Under the pieces are notes generated by a model. It had not been told where the DNA came from. It saw only the letters and a list, made by a program, of their open reading frames with translations, and ran no database searches. A program made the position numbers and the translations under genes. This document shows, in pieces, positions 21,376 through 30,132 of a DNA stretch of 64,000 bases; within the stretch, counting starts at the first letter, position 1; each line of letters begins with the position of its first letter. Source of the stretch: Kiloniellaceae bacterium (lineage in GTDB: Bacteria > Pseudomonadota > Alphaproteobacteria > Kiloniellales > Kiloniellaceae). The stretch covers positions 1-64,000 of the forward strand of contig WHTV01000002.1 of the NCBI GenBank assembly GCA_009377535.1, in the 5' to 3' direction.

Positions 21376-22596
21376 CTAAGCCGCATCCAGGCCGTAGGCG
21401 GTGTGCAGGCCGCGCAGGGCGAGTTCGGTGTACTCCTCGGCGATGAGCACGGAGACCTTGATCTCGGAGGTCGAGATCACCTGGATGTTGATGCCGCGCT
21501 CGGCCAGCGCGGTGAACATCTGCTGGGCGACGCCGGCATGGCTGCGCATGCCGACGCCGATCACCGAGACCTTGACCACGTTGGGATCGGACAGCAGCTC
21601 GACAAAACCCAGTTCTTCCTGGCGCGCGCGCAGCACCGCCACGGCACGCTCCAGCTCGGATTTGCCGACGGTGAAGGTCAGATCGGTGCGCTCGGTCTCG
21701 GCGGAGACGTTCTGCACGATCATGTCCACGTTGATCGCCGCCTCGGCCAGGGGACCGAAGATCTTGGCCGCCACGCCCGGCTGATCGAGTACGCGCAGCA
21801 GCGTGATCTTGGCTTCGTCGCGGCTGTAGGCAATGCCGCTGACCAGAGCTTGTTCCACGATCTCATCCTCGTCGACGACTAGAGTTCCGGGCGTATCTTC
21901 GAAGCTGGACAGCACCTGAATGCGCACGTGGTGCTTCATGGCCATCTCAACCGAACGGGTCTGCAGGACCTTGGCCCCCTGGGAGGCCATCTCCAGCATC
22001 TCCTCGTAGGTGATTCTATCCAGCTTGCGGGCCTTGGCAACGATCCGCGGATCGGTGGTATAGACGCCGTCCACATCGGTGTAGATGTCGCAGCGATCAG
22101 CCTGCAGGGCGGCGGCCAGCGCCACCGCCGAGGTGTCGGAGCCGCCGCGCCCCAGCGTGGTGATGCGGCCCTGGGGATCGATGCCCTGGAAGCCGGCGAC
22201 CACCGCCACCTGGCCCTCGCCGAAGCGGCGCAGCATCTCCTGCACCTCGATGGCCTCGATGCGGGCGGAGCCGTGGGCATCGTCGGTACGCACCGGGATC
22301 TGCCAGCCCATCCAGGAACGCGCCGATACCCCCATGGACTGCAGCACCACGGCCAGCAGGCCGGAGGTGACCTGCTCGCCCGAGGAGACCACCACGTCGT
22401 ATTCGCGCAGGTCGGCCAGGCTCGCGGCGTCGCTCACTAACTGGACCATGGCATTGGTGACCCCGGCCATGGCGGAGACCACCACGGCCACGTCGTTGCC
22501 GGCCTCGACCTCGACCTTCACCCTTGCCGCTGCGCGGCGGATCCGCCGCAGGTCGGCAACCGAGGTTCCCCCGAATTTCATCACGATGCGGGCCAT
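21376..22596 (-). CDS. lysC: aspartate kinase
   Basis: This 406-residue enzyme phosphorylates aspartate at the entry to lysine, threonine and methionine synthesis. The KFGGTSV motif at residues 7-13 and the nucleotide-binding region with [13 protein letters not shown] are intact, and two ACT domains (from about 265) provide feedback inhibition by lysine and threonine. Size and layout are of the monofunctional alpha/beta type. It is divergent from ubiG with 174 bp between. Confidence 0.96.
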   Translation of the reverse strand: MARIVMKFGGTSVADLRRIRRAAARVKVEVEAGNDVAVVVSAMAGVTNAMVQLVSDAASLADLREYDVVVSSGEQVTSGLLAVVLQSMGVSARSWMGWQIPVRTDDAHGSARIEAIEVQEMLRRFGEGQVAVVAGFQGIDPQGRITTLGRGGSDTSAVALAAALQADRCDIYTDVDGVYTTDPRIVAKARKLDRITYEEMLEMASQGAKVLQTRSVEMAMKHHVRIQVLSSFEDTPGTLVVDEDEIVEQALVSGIAYSRDEAKITLLRVLDQPGVAAKIFGPLAEAAINVDMIVQNVSAETERTDLTFTVGKSELERAVAVLRARQEELGFVELLSDPNVVKVSVIGVGMRSHAGVAQQMFTALAERGINIQVISTSEIKVSVLIAEEYTELALRGLHTAYGLDAA

Positions 22597-22770
22597 CGAC
22601 GTCTTTCAGCCTTGCTGCGATTTCTTTTCTTGCCAGCGCCGGGTCGGCAAAACTTCCCCCGCCGCGCCTGGGCGGTTGCCCGGAAAGCGGCGGCTATCCA
22701 TACTCTTAGCGATGCCGCAGTGCAAGGGCGCGGGCGGCCGGAAACCACCGGGAAATTGAGGCGAACAGCC

Positions 22771-23541
22771 ATGGGACAGGCCGATCAGCGCGTGGACGCC
22801 GCCAGCATCGACGAGGCGGAAATCGCCAAGTTCGCCGCCATGGCGCAAGCCTGGTGGGATCCGGAGGGCAAGTTCCGTCCGCTGCACCGCTTCAATCCGG
22901 TACGCCTCGCCTTCCTCCGCGACCGCCTTTGCGTGCGCTTCGGACGGGACGCCAAGGCGGACGCGCCGCTGAAAGGGCTGAAGCTGCTGGACGTCGGCTG
23001 CGGCGGTGGCCTGCTGTCGGAGCCTCTGGCGCGCCTCGGCGCCGAGGTGACCGGCCTCGATGCGGCCGAGCAGAATATCAAGGTGGCCGCGCTGCATGCC
23101 GAGGAGGTCGGCCTTGCCATCGACTACCGCCACGGCAGCGTCGAGGCCCTGGCCGAGGGCGCGACCCGCTACGACGCCGTTCTCATCATGGAAGTGGTGG
23201 AGCACGTCGCCGACGTCGGCTCTTTCCTGGCCGCCTCGGCGGCCCTGGTGCGACCCGGTGGGCTGTTGATCCTGGCGACCCTCAACCGCACGCCCAAGGC
23301 GTTCTTGCTGGCCATTGTCGGCGCCGAATACCTGCTGCGTTGGCTGCCGCGCGGCACCCATGACTGGCGGCGCTTCCGGCGGCCCTCGGAGTTGGCGGGC
23401 AAGCTGCGCGGCGCCGGCCTCGAGGTCGAGGAACTGACGGGCGTCGCCTACAATCCGCTGACCGACAGCTGGCGCCTCGCGCCGCACGATCTGGACGTCA
23501 ACTACATGATGGTAGCGGCAAGACCGGCGGCCGCCGGCTAG
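22771..23541 (+). CDS. ubiG: ubiquinone biosynthesis O-methyltransferase
   Basis: This 256-residue SAM-dependent methyltransferase performs both O-methylations of ubiquinone synthesis at the membrane surface. It has the UbiG-specific start [21 protein letters not shown], the SAM motif [20 protein letters not shown] and the late [14 protein letters not shown] segment ([14 protein letters not shown]). The start at 22771 is where family similarity begins; an upstream frame is rejected. Its TAG stop shares the CTAG tetramer with the stop of the convergent DUF1178 gene. Confidence 0.95.
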   Translation: MGQADQRVDAASIDEAEIAKFAAMAQAWWDPEGKFRPLHRFNPVRLAFLRDRLCVRFGRDAKADAPLKGLKLLDVGCGGGLLSEPLARLGAEVTGLDAAEQNIKVAALHAEEVGLAIDYRHGSVEALAEGATRYDAVLIMEVVEHVADVGSFLAASAALVRPGGLLILATLNRTPKAFLLAIVGAEYLLRWLPRGTHDWRRFRRPSELAGKLRGAGLEVEELTGVAYNPLTDSWRLAPHDLDVNYMMVAARPAAAG

Positions 23542-24002
23542 GAGTTTTCGCGCGGCAGCCAGGGGACACGAGCGACGTCGATGCCCTCGTCCTTCAGCGC
23601 CCTGGCTTCCTCGTCGGAGGTCTCGCCGTAGATGCCGCGGGAATCGGTTTCGCCGTAGTGGATCTTGCGGGCTTCCTCGGCGAAGGCGCTGCCGACGTAG
23701 TCGCAGTTGCTCTCCACATGGCTGCGCAGCTCGCGCAGCATCCGACGCAGCTCGCCGGCCTTCGCAGTCTCGGCGACGGCCACTCCGGCCTCCGCGGGGG
23801 CGGCGCCCTGGGGCGGCTGGACCGCCTCGCGGCCCTTGGACTTGGTCACGTTCGGCGCCATCAGCGCCTTGGCCACCTTCCTGCTGCCGCAGACCGGGCA
23901 AAGCACCTTGCCGGCTTCGACCTGCTCGGCGAAGCTGGCGCTGTCGGGAAACCACGCCTCGAAGACGTGGTCCTTACGGCACTTGAGATCGAAGACGATC
24001 AT
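23538..24002 (-). CDS. DUF1178 family protein
   Basis: This 154-residue protein of the alphaproteobacterial/betaproteobacterial DUF1178 family opens with [20 protein letters not shown] and has CPVCGS at about 35-40. Together these give a zinc-ribbon-like set of one Cys-x3-His and one CxxC. The C-terminal half carries the conserved [10 protein letters not shown] and GIYGE segments. The biochemical role is not established. It overlaps the end of ubiG by four bases, convergently. Confidence 0.88.
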   Translation of the reverse strand: MIVFDLKCRKDHVFEAWFPDSASFAEQVEAGKVLCPVCGSRKVAKALMAPNVTKSKGREAVQPPQGAAPAEAGVAVAETAKAGELRRMLRELRSHVESNCDYVGSAFAEEARKIHYGETDSRGIYGETSDEEARALKDEGIDVARVPWLPRENS

Positions 24003-24087
24003 GGCGGTCGAGGACTTCTCCTAACGGAGCCACCGAGGCTTGGCGCAGACGGGACGCTTCGGTGACAGCTACAGGAAAACAAATAGG

Positions 24088-24660
24088 GTGAATCCAGCCG
24101 ATAGTCAAAGTGCCGCAGGGTTGCCGGACGCCGGCCACGGCCCCGCCGGCGCCTCCCCCTGGGTAGCGCGCTTCGCGCCGCTGGTGCCGCCCGCTGCCCC
24201 GGTCCTCGACCTCGCCTGTGGCAGTGGCCGCCACAGCCGGCTCTTCCTCGAACGCGGCCATCCGGTGCTGGCGGTCGACCGCGACCTCGCGCGACTGGGC
24301 GAGCTTGCACGTCACCCGCGGCTGGAAAGCCTCGCCTGCGACCTGGAAGGCGGCGTCACGCCGGACTTCTTCCGGCGCCGCTTCGGCGGCATCGTGGTGA
24401 CCAACTATCTGCACCGGCCGCTGTTCGGGCCGCTGGCCACGGCGCTGGCCTCCGGCGGCGTCCTCATCTACGAGACTTTCGCCAGAGGCAACGAGCGCTT
24501 CGGCAAGCCGAGCAACCCGGATTTTCTGTTGCAGGAAGGAGAACTGCTGCGCGCCTTTCTCGACCGCTTGAGGATCGTCGCTTACGAAGACCTCGTCGTG
24601 GACCAGCCGCGCCCGGCAGCGGTCCAGCGGATTTGTGCGCGGGCGCCCGGACCGGGCTAG
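24088..24660 (+). CDS. class I SAM-dependent methyltransferase (TehB-like)
   Basis: This protein of about 190 residues has a SAM-binding motif LDLACGSGRHSRLFLERGH and an acidic loop LAVDRD, similar to small TehB/ubiE-type methyltransferases. The substrate cannot be read from the sequence. The start is taken as GTG at 24088; a TTG at 24040 is possible but lacks support. It is divergent from DUF1178 and convergent with grxC, four bases apart. Confidence 0.8.
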   Translation: MNPADSQSAAGLPDAGHGPAGASPWVARFAPLVPPAAPVLDLACGSGRHSRLFLERGHPVLAVDRDLARLGELARHPRLESLACDLEGGVTPDFFRRRFGGIVVTNYLHRPLFGPLATALASGGVLIYETFARGNERFGKPSNPDFLLQEGELLRAFLDRLRIVAYEDLVVDQPRPAAVQRICARAPGPG

Positions 24661-24664
24661 CCGC

Positions 24665-24928
24665 TCAGCCGGCCGGCTGCAGCAGGCTGTCGAGCTTCTT
24701 GCTGGCTTCGAGGGCGAAGAGCTCGTCGCAGCCGCCGATGTGGCGGCCGCCGATGAAAATCTGCGGCACCGAGGTGCGCCCGCCGCTGCGTTCGACCATC
24801 TCGACGCGGCGCGACGGATGCACCATGAGGTCGATCTCGGTGAAGGCGACGCCCTTTCGCTCCAGCAGCTTCTTGGCCCTGTAGCAGAACCCGCAGAGCA
24901 TGCTCGAATAGACTTCAACACTCACCAT
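24665..24928 (-). CDS. grxC: glutaredoxin 3
   Basis: This 87-residue glutaredoxin reduces disulfides and glutathionylated proteins in the cytoplasm. The active site is CGFC at residues 12-15, instead of the usual CPYC of GrxC. The glutathione-binding TSVPQIF and GGCDEL segments are normal. A gap of 100 bp separates it from comF upstream on the same strand, an arrangement often seen in alphaproteobacteria. Confidence 0.92.
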   Translation of the reverse strand: MVSVEVYSSMLCGFCYRAKKLLERKGVAFTEIDLMVHPSRRVEMVERSGGRTSVPQIFIGGRHIGGCDELFALEASKKLDSLLQPAG

Positions 24929-25028
24929 GACTTAGCGGCCATTTCCACGTTTCATCCTGCGCCCAATCGTCAATTTGGGGACGCGGCGGGGCAATGTCCA
25001 GTAGCGGGCAAGGCTGGCGGCGGCGCGC

Positions 25029-25808
25029 TCAATCCCGCAGGGCGCGGGCCAGCACCAGCACGTCGACGGCCGAGGCCCCGGCCTTGAGGGCGGCGCGGGC
25101 ACAAGCGGAAACCGTTGCCCCGGTGGTCATCACGTCGTCGATCAGCAGCAGGCGGCGGCCCTGCAGCGCCGCCGCGCGGCGCGGGTTGACGGCGAAGGCG
25201 CCGGCGACGTTGCGCTGGCGCTCGACCCGGCTGAGCCGGCCCTGGGAGGGCGTCGCCCGGCGCCGCAGCAGCAGGTCGGGCAGCGCGGGAGCACCGCCAA
25301 GGCCGGCCAGGGAGCGGCTCAGCAGGGCTGCCTGGTTGTAGCGTCGCGCGACCAGGCGGCGCCAGTGCAGGGGGACCGGCGCAATCACCTCCGCTTCGGC
25401 CAGCAGTTCGGCGCCGCTGCGCGCCATCCAGGCCGCAAACGGCGGCGCCGCTTCGGTGCGGTCGCCGTGCTTGAAGCCGAGCAGCAGCGGCCGGCTGGCG
25501 TCGTCGTAGCGCATCACCGCGCGCGCCCGCTGGAACGGCGGCGGCTCGGCCAGGCAGGCGCCGCACGCGAATCCCTCGCCGCCGGGGCTGTCGGCGTCGC
25601 TCTCCGGATCAAAGGCAAAGGGCAGGCCGCAGCACCGGCACAGCGGGTCCGCGACGAAGGTGATGGCCGCCCAGCAGGGCGCGCAGAGCATGCCCTGGCG
25701 CTCCACCACGTCGCCGCAGGCAAGACAGCGCGGCGGCAGCAGCAGGTCGAGGATGCGCTGCAGGGGGTGCAGCCGCGCGGCGAGGGTCTCTGCGGTTTCC
25801 GGCGTCAT
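25029..25808 (-). CDS. ComF family phosphoribosyltransferase-like protein
   Basis: This 259-residue protein has an N-terminal zinc-finger region with four cysteine pairs (CLACGD, CAPCW, CRCCG, CGAC) and a C-terminal phosphoribosyltransferase fold with LLLIDDVMTTGATVSACARAL at about 218-238. ComF proteins take part in DNA uptake in competent bacteria, probably at the inner membrane, but they are also widespread in species with no known competence. No other competence gene is in the window. Confidence 0.92.
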   Translation of the reverse strand: MTPETAETLAARLHPLQRILDLLLPPRCLACGDVVERQGMLCAPCWAAITFVADPLCRCCGLPFAFDPESDADSPGGEGFACGACLAEPPPFQRARAVMRYDDASRPLLLGFKHGDRTEAAPPFAAWMARSGAELLAEAEVIAPVPLHWRRLVARRYNQAALLSRSLAGLGGAPALPDLLLRRRATPSQGRLSRVERQRNVAGAFAVNPRRAAALQGRRLLLIDDVMTTGATVSACARAALKAGASAVDVLVLARALRD

Positions 25809-25888
25809 CCGCGATCCTCGCCGGGCGCACCGCGCCGGTCAATCGGCGCGGTCTTTTCGCGCCGGGCCGACCACGTCATAGTGCGGCG

Positions 25889-26821
25889 ATGAACGAGATG
25901 CGTGAGATCTTCGACCGGCGCATCCTGCGACGCCATCGCGAGCGCGCCGCCGCCGGCATCGCCGATCACGACTTCCTGATCCGCGAGGTGGCCGAGCGCC
26001 TGCTCGACCGGCTGGAAGACATCCGTCGCGGATTTCCCTTGGCGTTGGATCTCGGCTGCCATCACGGCGTCGTGGCGGAGCGGCTGGGCGGGCGCGGCGG
26101 CATCGAGACGCTGGTCCAGGCCGACCTCTCGCCGGCGATGACCCGCCTGGCCGCCGCACGCAGCGGCCTGGCCCTGGCCGCCGACGAGGAGGCGCTGCCC
26201 TTCGCCGCGGCCTCTCTCGACCTCGTGCTGTCGGTGCTCAGCCTGCATTGGGTAAACGACCTGCCGGGCAGCCTGCTGCAGATCGGCCGTGCGCTGAAGC
26301 CCGACGGGTTGCTGCTCGCCGCCATGATCGGCGGCGACAGCCTGAAGGAGCTGCGCGACGCCCTGATGCGGGCGGAGATGGAGATCGAGGACGGCGTCAG
26401 CCCGCGCATCTCGCCCTTCGCCGATGTCCGCGACATGGGCGGCCTGCTGCAACGCGCCGGCTTCGCGCTGCCGGTGGTCGACATCGACAGCCTTACCGTC
26501 ACCTACCCCTCGGCCCTGGCGCTGATGCGCGACCTGAGAGGCATGGGCGAAAGCGGCGCCGACCGCAACCGTCGGCACGGCATGTCGAGGCGCGCCACCC
26601 TGCTGCGCGCTGCCGCGATCTATGAAGAGATCCACGCCGATGCCGCCGGCCGCATTCCGGCCACCTTCGAGATCCTCTACCTCACCGGCTGGGCACCGCA
26701 TGCCTCGCAGCCGCGCGCGCTGAGGCCGGGCAGCGCGCAGGCCCGCCTCGCCGAGGCCCTCGACAGCGCCGAGCACTCGGCCGGCGAGACGCCCGACGGC
26801 ATCAAGAAGGCGAAGGACTGA
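25889..26821 (+). CDS. BioC/NDUFAF5-type methyltransferase
   Basis: This 310-residue SAM-dependent methyltransferase opens with EIFDRRILRRHRERAA, the signature of the alphaproteobacterial relatives of the mitochondrial complex I assembly factor NDUFAF5. The SAM motif is LALDLGCHHGVVAERLG and the motif SVLSLHWVNDLPG follows. The C-terminal FEILYLTGWAPH is also typical. The mitochondrial relative hydroxylates an arginine of NDUFS7; the bacterial role is inferred by similarity only. It is divergent from comF. Confidence 0.85.
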   Translation: MNEMREIFDRRILRRHRERAAAGIADHDFLIREVAERLLDRLEDIRRGFPLALDLGCHHGVVAERLGGRGGIETLVQADLSPAMTRLAAARSGLALAADEEALPFAAASLDLVLSVLSLHWVNDLPGSLLQIGRALKPDGLLLAAMIGGDSLKELRDALMRAEMEIEDGVSPRISPFADVRDMGGLLQRAGFALPVVDIDSLTVTYPSALALMRDLRGMGESGADRNRRHGMSRRATLLRAAAIYEEIHADAAGRIPATFEILYLTGWAPHASQPRALRPGSAQARLAEALDSAEHSAGETPDGIKKAKD

Positions 26822-26826
26822 AGGCT

Positions 26827-27102
26827 CTATGAGGCAGCGCCGCGGATAGCACGGCGCCGGGCAGCGGCGGCGGCATGCCCTTCTTCCGTGGCCGCGTCAC
26901 GGAAATAGCCGAGGATGTAGACCCGCACGCCGGCGGTCAGACCGGACTGGCTGCGCTGGCGGTCGATTTCCGCGCAGATGTCGTGGACGCTGCGTCCCTC
27001 TCGCGCGGAGATTTCATTCAAGGCGTCCCACATCTCGGGCTCCAGCCGGATACTCGTCCGCCGATCCCCGAGCGTGATGTTACGGCTAATGAGCGTGGAC
27101 AC
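26827..27102 (-). CDS. ribbon-helix-helix protein (RHH_4)
   Basis: This 91-residue protein has a ribbon-helix-helix core (about 10-55): the beta strand RRTSIRLEPEMW and two helices with ALNEISAREGRSVHDICAEID. RHH_4 proteins are small DNA-binding repressors common in alphaproteobacteria. No toxin partner is adjacent, so it is not an obvious toxin-antitoxin pair. The 158-bp upstream gap is AT-rich for this genome and probably holds its promoter. It converges on the end of the methyltransferase gene. Confidence 0.88.
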   Translation of the reverse strand: MSTLISRNITLGDRRTSIRLEPEMWDALNEISAREGRSVHDICAEIDRQRSQSGLTAGVRVYILGYFRDAATEEGHAAAAARRRAIRGAAS

Positions 27103-27260
27103 GGGCCTTACGAAAAAACATCAAAGAAAAATAACGAAAAGCTTTTTCCAAACCTCATTCTACAGTCCAGCAACCGGCAGTAGCAAGGTTTCTGCTCCCC
27201 TTCCCGGGAATGTCGCAAATCCCCGGTCTTCCGCGGAAATTCGCCGCCGCAGGGGTAAAT

Positions 27261-27725
27261 TTAAAGGAGATCGCGCAGCAAGGCGACCAGCGGCACATCG
27301 GCCGGCGGCATGGGGTAGTCGGCCAGGCGGGCCGGTCTTACCCAGGCCAGGCGCTGGCCTTCGCGTCCCTCGGGCTGGCCCCGCCAGGCCCGGCAGGCGA
27401 ACAGCGGCATGAGCAGGTGGAAATCCTCGTAGGCGTGGGAGGCAAAGGCGATCGGCGCCAGGCAGCTCTGCCGCGTGTCGATGCCGAGTTCTTCGTGCAG
27501 CTCGCGCACCAAGGCCGACTCGGGGGTTTCGCCGTCGTGCACCTTGCCGCCGGGAAACTCCCAGAGACCGGCCATCGAGCGGCCCTCGGGGCGCTCGGCT
27601 ATCAGCACCCGGCCGTCGATGTCGACCAGCGCGGCGGCAGCGACCAGGAGGATCGCCTTGCCGCTTTCGCCGCGCGCGTCCTCGCGCCAGCAGCCGGAGT
27701 CGGCTTCGCCTTGGCCTGCTGCCAA
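27261..27725 (-). CDS. mutT: Nudix hydrolase, MutT-type (8-oxo-dGTP diphosphatase)
   Basis: This 154-residue protein carries a complete Nudix box, G-x5-E-x7-REL-x-EE-x-GI, in GKVHDGETPESALVRELHEELGI. The family hydrolyses oxidised nucleotides, mainly 8-oxo-dGTP, to prevent mutation. The start is probably TTG at 27725, because GGAG inside the last argJ codons is correctly spaced; this couples translation to argJ. The stop of argJ is four bases upstream. Confidence 0.9.
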   Translation of the reverse strand: MAAGQGEADSGCWREDARGESGKAILLVAAAALVDIDGRVLIAERPEGRSMAGLWEFPGGKVHDGETPESALVRELHEELGIDTRQSCLAPIAFASHAYEDFHLLMPLFACRAWRGQPEGREGQRLAWVRPARLADYPMPPADVPLVALLRDLL

Positions 27726-27729
27726 CCCG

Positions 27730-28962
27730 CTAGCTCCGATAGTCTGCGTTGATCGAGATGTAGCCGTGGGTGAGGTCGCAGGTCCACACCGTGGCCTTGC
27801 CGCGGCCGATGCCGAGATCGACGTCGATGTCGATGTCGCTGCCCTTCATGTGTTCGGCCACCGGCGCCTCGTCGTAGCCCGGCACCACTTCGCCGCGCTC
27901 GGCCACCCGCACCCCGCCGATGGCGATCGACAGGCGGTCGCGGTCGGCCCGCTCACCGGCCTTGCCGACGGCCATGACGATGCGCCCCCAGTTGGCGTCC
28001 TCGCCGGCGATGGCGGTCTTGACCAGGGGCGAATTGGCGATGGCGAGGCCGACGCGCCGCGCCGCGTTGCGCGAAGCGGCACCGCGCACGTTGATGGTGA
28101 TGAACTTGCTGGCGCCCTCGCCGTCGCGCACCACCTGCTGGGCGAGGTCGCGCAACAGGTCCTCGAGGGCTTCGCGAAACGCCGCCAGCCGCGGATCGCG
28201 GGCCTCGCTGATGCGCGGATGCCTTGCCTTGCCGGTGGCGCCGAGCAGCAGGGTGTCGCTGGTCGAGGTGTCGCCGTCCACGGTGATGCAGTTGAAGGAC
28301 TTGTCGACGGCTTGCCGCAGCAGGGTCTGCAGCACCTCGCTCGGCAGGCGCGCGTCGGTGAAGGCGAAGGACAGCATGGTCGCCATGTCAGGCGCGATCA
28401 TGCCGGAACCCTTGGCGATGCCGGCGATGGTCACCGGCTTGCCGCCGATCTCGGTGCGGCGCACCGCCCCCTTGGGATAGGTGTCGGTGGTCATGATGGC
28501 CGCCGCCGCGCCCTTCCAGTCGTCCGCCAGCAGCTTCGCCGGCAGGCCCGCCACCGTCTTCAGCACTTTCTCGGTCGGCAGCGGCTGGCCGATGACCCCG
28601 GTGGAGGCGGCCAACACGTCCTGCGGCCGGCAGCCGAGGCCGGCAGCCACCGCGTCGACGACACGGCGCACGGAGGTTTCACCGGTCTTGCCGGTGAAGG
28701 CATTGGCGTTGCCGGAGTTGACGATGATGGCGCGCGCGCGGCCATGCGGCAGCTGGGCGCGGCACCATTCGACCGGCGCCGAGGCGGTCTTGGAGCGGGT
28801 CAGCACCCCCGCGACGGTGCTGCCGGGATCGAGCACCATGAGGCAGACATCTGTCCGCCCCTTGTACTTGATGCCGCAGGCCGCGGTGGCGAAGCTGAGG
28901 CCGGCGATCGCCGGCAGCTTGGGAAAGCGCCTGGGCGCCAAGGGAGAGCGCGTCACAGCCAC
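27730..28962 (-). CDS. argJ: bifunctional ornithine acetyltransferase / N-acetylglutamate synthase
   Basis: This 410-residue enzyme of arginine synthesis transfers acetyl from N-acetylornithine to glutamate. It matures by self-cleavage at the conserved threonine, here Thr195 in IAPDMATMLSF. The motif MTTDTYPKGA and the C-terminal KATVWTCDLTHGYISINADYRS are typical. The start is GTG at 28962. It follows the parvulin gene on the same strand with 93 bp between. Confidence 0.96.
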   Translation of the reverse strand: MAVTRSPLAPRRFPKLPAIAGLSFATAACGIKYKGRTDVCLMVLDPGSTVAGVLTRSKTASAPVEWCRAQLPHGRARAIIVNSGNANAFTGKTGETSVRRVVDAVAAGLGCRPQDVLAASTGVIGQPLPTEKVLKTVAGLPAKLLADDWKGAAAAIMTTDTYPKGAVRRTEIGGKPVTIAGIAKGSGMIAPDMATMLSFAFTDARLPSEVLQTLLRQAVDKSFNCITVDGDTSTSDTLLLGATGKARHPRISEARDPRLAAFREALEDLLRDLAQQVVRDGEGASKFITINVRGAASRNAARRVGLAIANSPLVKTAIAGEDANWGRIVMAVGKAGERADRDRLSIAIGGVRVAERGEVVPGYDEAPVAEHMKGSDIDIDVDLGIGRGKATVWTCDLTHGYISINADYRS

Positions 28963-29055
28963 AGAAGAAACCCCCGACAGATCGTTTGGCTACGCCAGCA
29001 ACAGCAAAGGGACCGCGCTCTCGAAGGAGAGCAGCGGATCCCTGAACCGACTGCC

Positions 29056-29985
29056 CTAATTGCCGGTCGGCGCCGGCGGCTCCTCGCCGGCGGGCGCTTC
29101 GCCGGCGGGCGCTTCGCCCTCTTCGGCCTTGCCGAAGCGGATGTCGACCTCCGCGTCCGCGCGCAGCTCGTCGTAGACGGCCGCGGCGGCTGCCTGCTCC
29201 AACTCGCCGCGGAGCTGCTGCTCGACCTCGGCCTTGGCCGGCGGTTCGGCCAAGGTGCTGTCCTCCACCTTGATGACATGATAGCCGAACTGCGTCTGCA
29301 CCGGCTCCTTCGAGTGAGTGCCGACCTCCATGGCGAAGGCCGCTTCGGAGAAAGCGGGCACCATCTCGCCGGCCTTGAAGGGCGGCAGTTCGCCGCCCTT
29401 GGGGCCGCTGGGCCCGGTCGAACGCTCCTTGGCCAGCTCGGCGAAGTCGGCGCCGCCGTCGAGCTCGGCAATGACTTCCTGCGCCTGCTCCTCGGTCTCC
29501 ACCAGGATGTGACGGGCCTTGAGCTGACGCTGCGGCGGGTTCTCCTCGAGGTGCTTCTGGTAGGCACTCTCCAGCGCCTCGTCGGTCACTTGCGCATCGA
29601 TGGCGCGCTGCAGATAGGTCTGGCCGATGATGAGGTCCTCGATCTTGGCGACCCGCTTCTGCACCTCGCCATCGTCGGCGAGCCCGGCCGAGCGACCCGC
29701 CTCGGTGGTCAGTGCATTGTTCACCAGCTGATCGAGGATCTGCGGCATCAGCATCTGCACCTGAGACTGCAGCTGCGGCGGCAATTGCTGGATGAAGGCC
29801 ATGAGATCCGACTCGTAGATGTTCTGGCCGTTCACGACGGCGATCACCTCGCCTTCGGGGGAGTCCTGGCTCGCCGTATCCTGGGTCGCCTTATCCTGGG
29901 CGGTGCTGTCCTGGCCGAGAACCGGGCCGGAGGCCACGGCCAGGCCGGCGACCAGCAGGGCGGCGGCGAAAGGCTTCTTCATCAT
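29056..29985 (-). CDS. periplasmic parvulin-type peptidyl-prolyl isomerase
   Basis: This 309-residue PpiC/SurA-like foldase has a signal peptide (MMKKPFAAALLVAGLAVASG then GPVLGQ), a glutamine/aspartate-rich spacer, a SurA-type N-terminal helical domain with EVIAVVNGQNIYESDL and a parvulin domain with LKARHILVETEE through QFGYHVIKVED. The C-terminus is a short repeated proline/alanine/glutamate tail. It probably helps outer-membrane and secreted proteins fold. The start at 29985 follows AAGGAG with good spacing. A similar gene lies immediately upstream on the same strand. Confidence 0.92.
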   Translation of the reverse strand: MMKKPFAAALLVAGLAVASGPVLGQDSTAQDKATQDTASQDSPEGEVIAVVNGQNIYESDLMAFIQQLPPQLQSQVQMLMPQILDQLVNNALTTEAGRSAGLADDGEVQKRVAKIEDLIIGQTYLQRAIDAQVTDEALESAYQKHLEENPPQRQLKARHILVETEEQAQEVIAELDGGADFAELAKERSTGPSGPKGGELPPFKAGEMVPAFSEAAFAMEVGTHSKEPVQTQFGYHVIKVEDSTLAEPPAKAEVEQQLRGELEQAAAAAVYDELRADAEVDIRFGKAEEGEAPAGEAPAGEEPPAPTGN

Positions 29986-30132
29986 GGGGCATTTCTCCTT
30001 GCGGGGCGCAGCGCCCCCTTCGGGGACGTCACTGCGCAACGGAATAGGGGGTGGCTTCGCGCCGTGGATAGCCGCGAATTGCGCCGATCCTTAGGCAGGC
30101 TGCGGGATCGTACCGAAGGCTGCGGCGGCGCG

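Noticed and set aside
22606..24660. A clustered methyltransferase system (ubiG and the TehB-like gene)
   Set aside because: They face different partners and have unrelated substrates by similarity; there is no shared operon or common motif beyond the SAM fold.
24929..25028. Small RNA or tRNA in the grxC-comF gap
   Set aside because: No cloverleaf, promoter or terminator pattern could be found in the 100 bases.
26827..27102. Toxin-antitoxin pair around the RHH gene
   Set aside because: Neither neighbour is a toxin: one is mutT, the other a methyltransferase.
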